DNA of 8,247 nt from Candidatus Altarchaeota archaeon (lineage in GTDB: Archaea; Altiarchaeota; Altiarchaeia; IMC4; QMZM01): positions 1 through 8,247 of the forward strand of contig JAHIKS010000058.1 in the NCBI GenBank assembly GCA_018897475.1. The letters run 5' to 3'. Under the pieces are notes generated by a model. It searched no databases and was not told where the DNA came from. It saw only the letters and a list, made by a program, of their open reading frames with translations. Shown in pieces: positions 5,980 to 8,247 of the stretch (position 1 is the first letter of the stretch; each line of letters begins with the position of its first letter). Position numbers and translations under genes: made by a program.

Positions 5980-6963
5980 CTATCCAACAATCTCCAGAAC
6001 GTCCGATAGCAGAGAGCTCGCTGTTTCTATGGCTCCTGCACCCCTGCCGACTATTGTTATATCCTTGGCTATGTCTGTATCGAGCATGACGGCGTTCAGG
6101 CTGCCTGATACGTCGAGGGGGTCGCCCTTGGGCACGAGCCTCGGCGAGACCTCGAGGTTTCCTACGTCCCCTATTAGTTTTATGGAATAGCCGTGCTTCC
6201 TTGCCAGCTCTATGGCTTCGGGGGTTACGTCCCTTATGCCCTTGACCTTTATGTCCCTGAACGAAACCTTCCGGTTCATTAGAGAATTGGCGAGGATTGC
6301 AACCTTCACGGCCGTGTCGATTCCGTCTATGTCGTAGCCGGGGTCGGACTCTGCAAGACCCAGTTCCTGCGCCTCCTTTACGGCGTCATCGAGGCCTATC
6401 GCCTCCTCGTCCATCTTTGAGAGGACAAAGTTGCTCGTTCCGTTGAGGATTCCGTAGATGGAGCGAATCTCGTTAATCTTCAGGGTATTTTGGTACAGGT
6501 TGATTATGGGTATGGCACCGCCGACCGTTGCCTCGAACTTCAGCTTGACATTATTGTCCTCAGCGAGACTCATAAGTTCGGAGTAGTTAAGTGCGAGGGG
6601 TGCCTTGTTGGATGTCACAACACTGATTCCGTTGCTCAGAGCCTTCTTTATGTGCCCGAGGCCCGGTTCGCCGTCCTTTACATTTCCTGGCGTGAGCTCG
6701 AGGACTATGTCCGGTTTGTGTTTTTCGATTACTACAGGGGCTTTGATAGAATCCCAGTCGCTTTGCTTCTTAAGCTCCCCTTTCAGGGCCTTCTCGAGGT
6801 CGATGCCCTTCTCATTGACCAGGGAGCCGTCGACCTCGCAGACTGCAATGATGTTGAGTTCAACGCCAAGCTCCTTGAGGTATTTTTTCTTCTGCTGCAG
6901 TGCCTGTGCAAATCCCCTTCCAATCACCCCGAACCCGATGATTGCAATTCTTGCGGATTTCAT
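5980..6963 (-). CDS. hom: Homoserine dehydrogenase, short form without ACT domain
   Basis: Cytoplasmic NAD(P)-dependent oxidoreductase converting aspartate semialdehyde to homoserine, the branch point to threonine and methionine. The 327 residues show the N-terminal nucleotide-binding motif GFGVIG (10-15), the Lys of TSNKAPL (K120), the family block GILNGTSNF (171-179) and the signature ESDPGYDIDGIDTAVK. Here E205, D216 and K220 keep the +11 and +15 spacing of the yeast catalytic residues E208, D219 and K223. The C-terminal GRGAG...TASSLLSD segment (307-321) closes the dinucleotide domain. No C-terminal ACT domain is present, unlike long bacterial enzymes; regulation is probably supplied by the ACT protein encoded immediately upstream, with which it shares an ATGA overlap. 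No strong Shine-Dalgarno site is seen, so translation is probably coupled. Confidence 0.95.
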   Translation of the reverse strand: MKSARIAIIGFGVIGRGFAQALQQKKKYLKELGVELNIIAVCEVDGSLVNEKGIDLEKALKGELKKQSDWDSIKAPVVIEKHKPDIVLELTPGNVKDGEPGLGHIKKALSNGISVVTSNKAPLALNYSELMSLAEDNNVKLKFEATVGGAIPIINLYQNTLKINEIRSIYGILNGTSNFVLSKMDEEAIGLDDAVKEAQELGLAESDPGYDIDGIDTAVKVAILANSLMNRKVSFRDIKVKGIRDVTPEAIELARKHGYSIKLIGDVGNLEVSPRLVPKGDPLDVSGSLNAVMLDTDIAKDITIVGRGAGAIETASSLLSDVLEIVG

Positions 6964-7451
6964 TCTATTGACGATATCAGGAGCAGGTCCTTCTCTTTAC
7001 ATACCTTCTCGACCGTGGAATTCAGCCTCTCCAGCTTTCCATTATCTACTTCAACGCTCATCATCACCGAGGATTTTTGCTCCGGAGATGGCATGACGAC
7101 GTCTATGTCTGACACGAGGCCAACCTCATTGATTCTGTCAATGGTGTCCCTGACATCGGTGTCTATGACATGGCCAACCAGGATGAAGGACAGGATTTTC
7201 TTCGAATAGTAGCGCTTGCCCTCCACACTTATGTTGGATACCTGAATCCTCCTCTTCTCCATCTCCTTCCTGATGAGGTCCAGGGACTCCTGGTCCGCTA
7301 TCTTGAATGTTACCTTTACCTCCACCCGCTCCTTCTCGCCCCTTGAGTGAAGGACGCTCACTATGTTGCCGCCGTGGGATGATATGGGCTCCAGTGCCCT
7401 CAGCAGGCTCCCGGGAACGTCCTTCAAGGCAAGCTGCATGTCAATCTTCAT
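6960..7451 (-). CDS. Double ACT-domain protein, probable allosteric regulator of homoserine dehydrogenase
   Basis: Small cytoplasmic regulator of the COG2061 type. From the start chosen here it has 163 residues with two ACT modules. The first, about 1-75, carries the ligand-loop pattern DVPGSLLRALEPISSHGGNI (11-30). The second, about 85-163, has the strand-helix core around LVGHVIDTDVRDTIDRINEV. ACT domains bind amino acids; threonine or methionine is the expected ligand, by inference from the partner. The start at 7451 is preferred over the upstream in-frame ATG at 7463 because a perfect archaeal Shine-Dalgarno GGTGAT sits at 7456-7461, the right distance before 7451; that sequence would be codons in the longer form. 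It overlaps the deaminase gene upstream by 11 bases and homoserine dehydrogenase downstream by 4. Confidence 0.88.
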   Translation of the reverse strand: MKIDMQLALKDVPGSLLRALEPISSHGGNIVSVLHSRGEKERVEVKVTFKIADQESLDLIRKEMEKRRIQVSNISVEGKRYYSKKILSFILVGHVIDTDVRDTIDRINEVGLVSDIDVVMPSPEQKSSVMMSVEVDNGKLERLNSTVEKVCKEKDLLLISSIE

Positions 7452-7896
7452 CTTTATCACCATTCAAATTAATGACCTCAACTCCCGCATCTTCGAGAAT
7501 CTTCAGTCCATCCTTGTCGGCGTAGTCTCCAGAGACCACGACCTTGCTGATTCCCGCATTCACTATCAATCTTGCACAAATTTTGCAGGGGTATGCGTTT
7601 ATGTAGAGCGTGCAACCGAGGGAATTCCGCCCGGCCTGGATTAATGCGTTCTGTTCCGCATGCACTGCGGGGCAGATTCCATGGCCCATGCCTGAATCAA
7701 TGTTCTGCTCGTCCTTGATGCAGCCGATGTCCTCGCAATGGGGATACCCCCTCACTACCCCATTATAACCGGTAGCGACTATCTCATGATTCCCATTAAC
7801 TATTATGGCCCCAAACTTGTGTCTTGTGCACGTGGACCTGGCTGCGACGTCCTCCGTAATCCTTGCAAAGTACCTATCCCATGATGGTCTGGTCAT
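7441..7896 (-). CDS. dCMP deaminase family zinc enzyme
   Basis: Zinc-dependent deaminase, most likely converting dCMP to dUMP, the precursor of dTMP. The 151 residues begin MTRPSWDRYF, typical of dCMP deaminases. The catalytic zinc site is H79-A-E81 plus P103-C104-K-I-C107, with E81 as proton shuttle. TGYNG (42-46) matches the nucleotide-binding loop. Further Cys and His residues between 50 and 76 (H53, C54, C59, H72, C75) could form the second metal site known in some family members. It is the first gene of a minus-strand operon with the ACT regulator and homoserine dehydrogenase; no metabolic reason for this grouping is obvious. The C-terminus ends in an acidic tail. The related ComE-type cytidine deaminase-like proteins are the main alternative. 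Upstream only a weak TATA-like TTTTTAGC (minus strand, about 7921-7928) is seen. Confidence 0.9.
   Translation of the reverse strand: MTRPSWDRYFARITEDVAARSTCTRHKFGAIIVNGNHEIVATGYNGVVRGYPHCEDIGCIKDEQNIDSGMGHGICPAVHAEQNALIQAGRNSLGCTLYINAYPCKICARLIVNAGISKVVVSGDYADKDGLKILEDAGVEVINLNGDKDED
7456..7461 (-). promoter_or_regulatory. Shine-Dalgarno site deciding the ACT-gene start
   Basis: On the minus strand GGTGAT ends four bases before the ATG at 7451 and matches the 3' end of archaeal 16S rRNA. It lies inside the deaminase coding region. The same motif precedes the aIF5A gene at nearly the same spacing, which supports it as a real ribosome-binding site in this organism. Confidence 0.65.
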
Positions 7897-7942
7897 TTTA
7901 ACAGTAAGTATTTGGATTGAAGCTAAAAATTCGACCGGGGGG

Positions 7943-7950
7943 CTTTTTAC
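7943..7950 (+). promoter_or_regulatory. Weak TATA-like box for aIF5A
   Basis: CTTTTTAC is centred about 39 bases before the ATG, so transcription would start near 7972, just before the Shine-Dalgarno site. A G-rich run (7937-7942) precedes it. The A/T-rich stretch at 7956-7973 is a competing candidate, but it would place the start inside the gene. The 89-base gap 7897-7985 is shared with the divergent deaminase gene. Confidence 0.3.
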
Positions 7951-7974
7951 CGCGAAATCAAATAATTAAATATC

Positions 7975-7982
7975 AAGGTGAT
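7975..7982 (+). promoter_or_regulatory. Shine-Dalgarno site of aIF5A
   Basis: AAGGTGAT ends three bases before the ATG at 7986, with five bases between the GGTG core and the ATG, and complements the 3' end of archaeal 16S rRNA. It confirms the start codon. Unlike metG and vapB, this gene therefore has a leader. Confidence 0.7.
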
Positions 7983-7985
7983 AAG

Positions 7986-8247
7986 ATGGGTAAGAAGATA
8001 GGCGACATGAAGGAATTGAAGGAAGGTAAGTACGTCATGGTTGATGATGAGCCATGCAGGGTTACGAAGATTACAAAATCAAAGCCCGGCAAGCACGGCG
8101 GGGCGAAGGCAAGGGTTGATGCCGTTGGAATTTTCGACGGGCAAAAGAGAAGCCTTATGGGCCCGATCAGCCAGAAGATTGAGATTCCAATCATTGACAA
8201 GAAGACCGCCCAGGTGCTGAATATTATAGGCAGCTCGGCCCAGCTGA
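7986..8247 (+). CDS. Translation initiation factor aIF5A, cut by the window end
   Basis: Archaeal homologue of eIF5A and EF-P that helps ribosomes form difficult peptide bonds. The first 87 codons are present; the full protein is normally about 125-140 residues, so the C-terminal OB-fold is mostly missing because the window ends, not because the gene is broken. The N-terminal SH3-like domain carries the hypusination loop SKPGKHGGAKAR (32-43), in which K36 is the residue modified by deoxyhypusine synthase. The following GIFDGQKRSL (48-57) and VPII-like segment are family hallmarks. A strong Shine-Dalgarno site supports the start. It is transcribed divergently from the deaminase operon. Confidence 0.96.
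   Translation, partial: MGKKIGDMKELKEGKYVMVDDEPCRVTKITKSKPGKHGGAKARVDAVGIFDGQKRSLMGPISQKIEIPIIDKKTAQVLNIIGSSAQL

Noticed and set aside
5628..6089. A plus-strand ORF across vapB, its promoter and the end of hom
   Set aside because: It crosses two genes and an intergenic promoter, and its sequence is hydrophobic and low-complexity, as expected for a shadow frame.
6490..7209. A 239-codon plus-strand ORF across homoserine dehydrogenase and the ACT gene
   Set aside because: It spans two well-supported minus-strand genes and their junction and encodes no recognisable domain.
7973..8200. A minus-strand ORF opposite aIF5A
   Set aside because: The aIF5A frame has a hypusination loop and a strong ribosome-binding site; the opposite frame has neither a start signal nor a recognisable domain.

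Overview
The window comes from an archaeon. Direct signs are a hypusine-type translation factor aIF5A, the protein-only RNase P subunit Rpp30, a geranylgeranyl reductase-family flavoprotein (archaeal lipid metabolism), an archaeal-type methionyl-tRNA synthetase, GGTGAT Shine-Dalgarno sites, and TATA boxes 20-28 bases before start codons (leaderless transcription). The phylum cannot be fixed from the sequence; an uncultivated euryarchaeal or DPANN-type lineage is a guess. Most genes are moderately GC-rich, but the reductase gene and the toxin-antitoxin pair are clearly AT-richer.

Layout: 1-296 has no convincing gene and is packed with inverted repeats. On the + strand follow a secreted lipoprotein (315-1436) joining an FKBP prolyl isomerase to two CxxC thioredoxin-like domains and a calcium-loop motif, and then metG (1474-3456) with its own TATA box. 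metG, the reductase (3453-4607) and the RNase P subunit (4604-5320) form a tightly coupled run, each junction being a 4-base ATGA overlap. Five bases later the convergent minus-strand vapBC toxin-antitoxin pair ends (5326-5905). A second minus-strand operon reads dCMP deaminase (7441-7896), a double-ACT regulator (6960-7451) and homoserine dehydrogenase (5980-6963), all overlapping. Divergent from it, the aIF5A gene starts at 7986 and runs off the window end.

How they work together: metG and the RNase P subunit both serve tRNA function. The ACT protein is the expected amino-acid sensor for homoserine dehydrogenase, which here lacks a built-in ACT domain; together they control the aspartate branch to threonine and methionine. 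dCMP deaminase supplies dUMP for thymidylate. The lipoprotein looks like an envelope protein-folding factor acting on disulfides and prolyl bonds.

I found no undescribed multi-gene system. The most unusual items are the multidomain foldase lipoprotein, the hairpin-dense leader region, and the low-GC reductase gene embedded seamlessly in a higher-GC operon.
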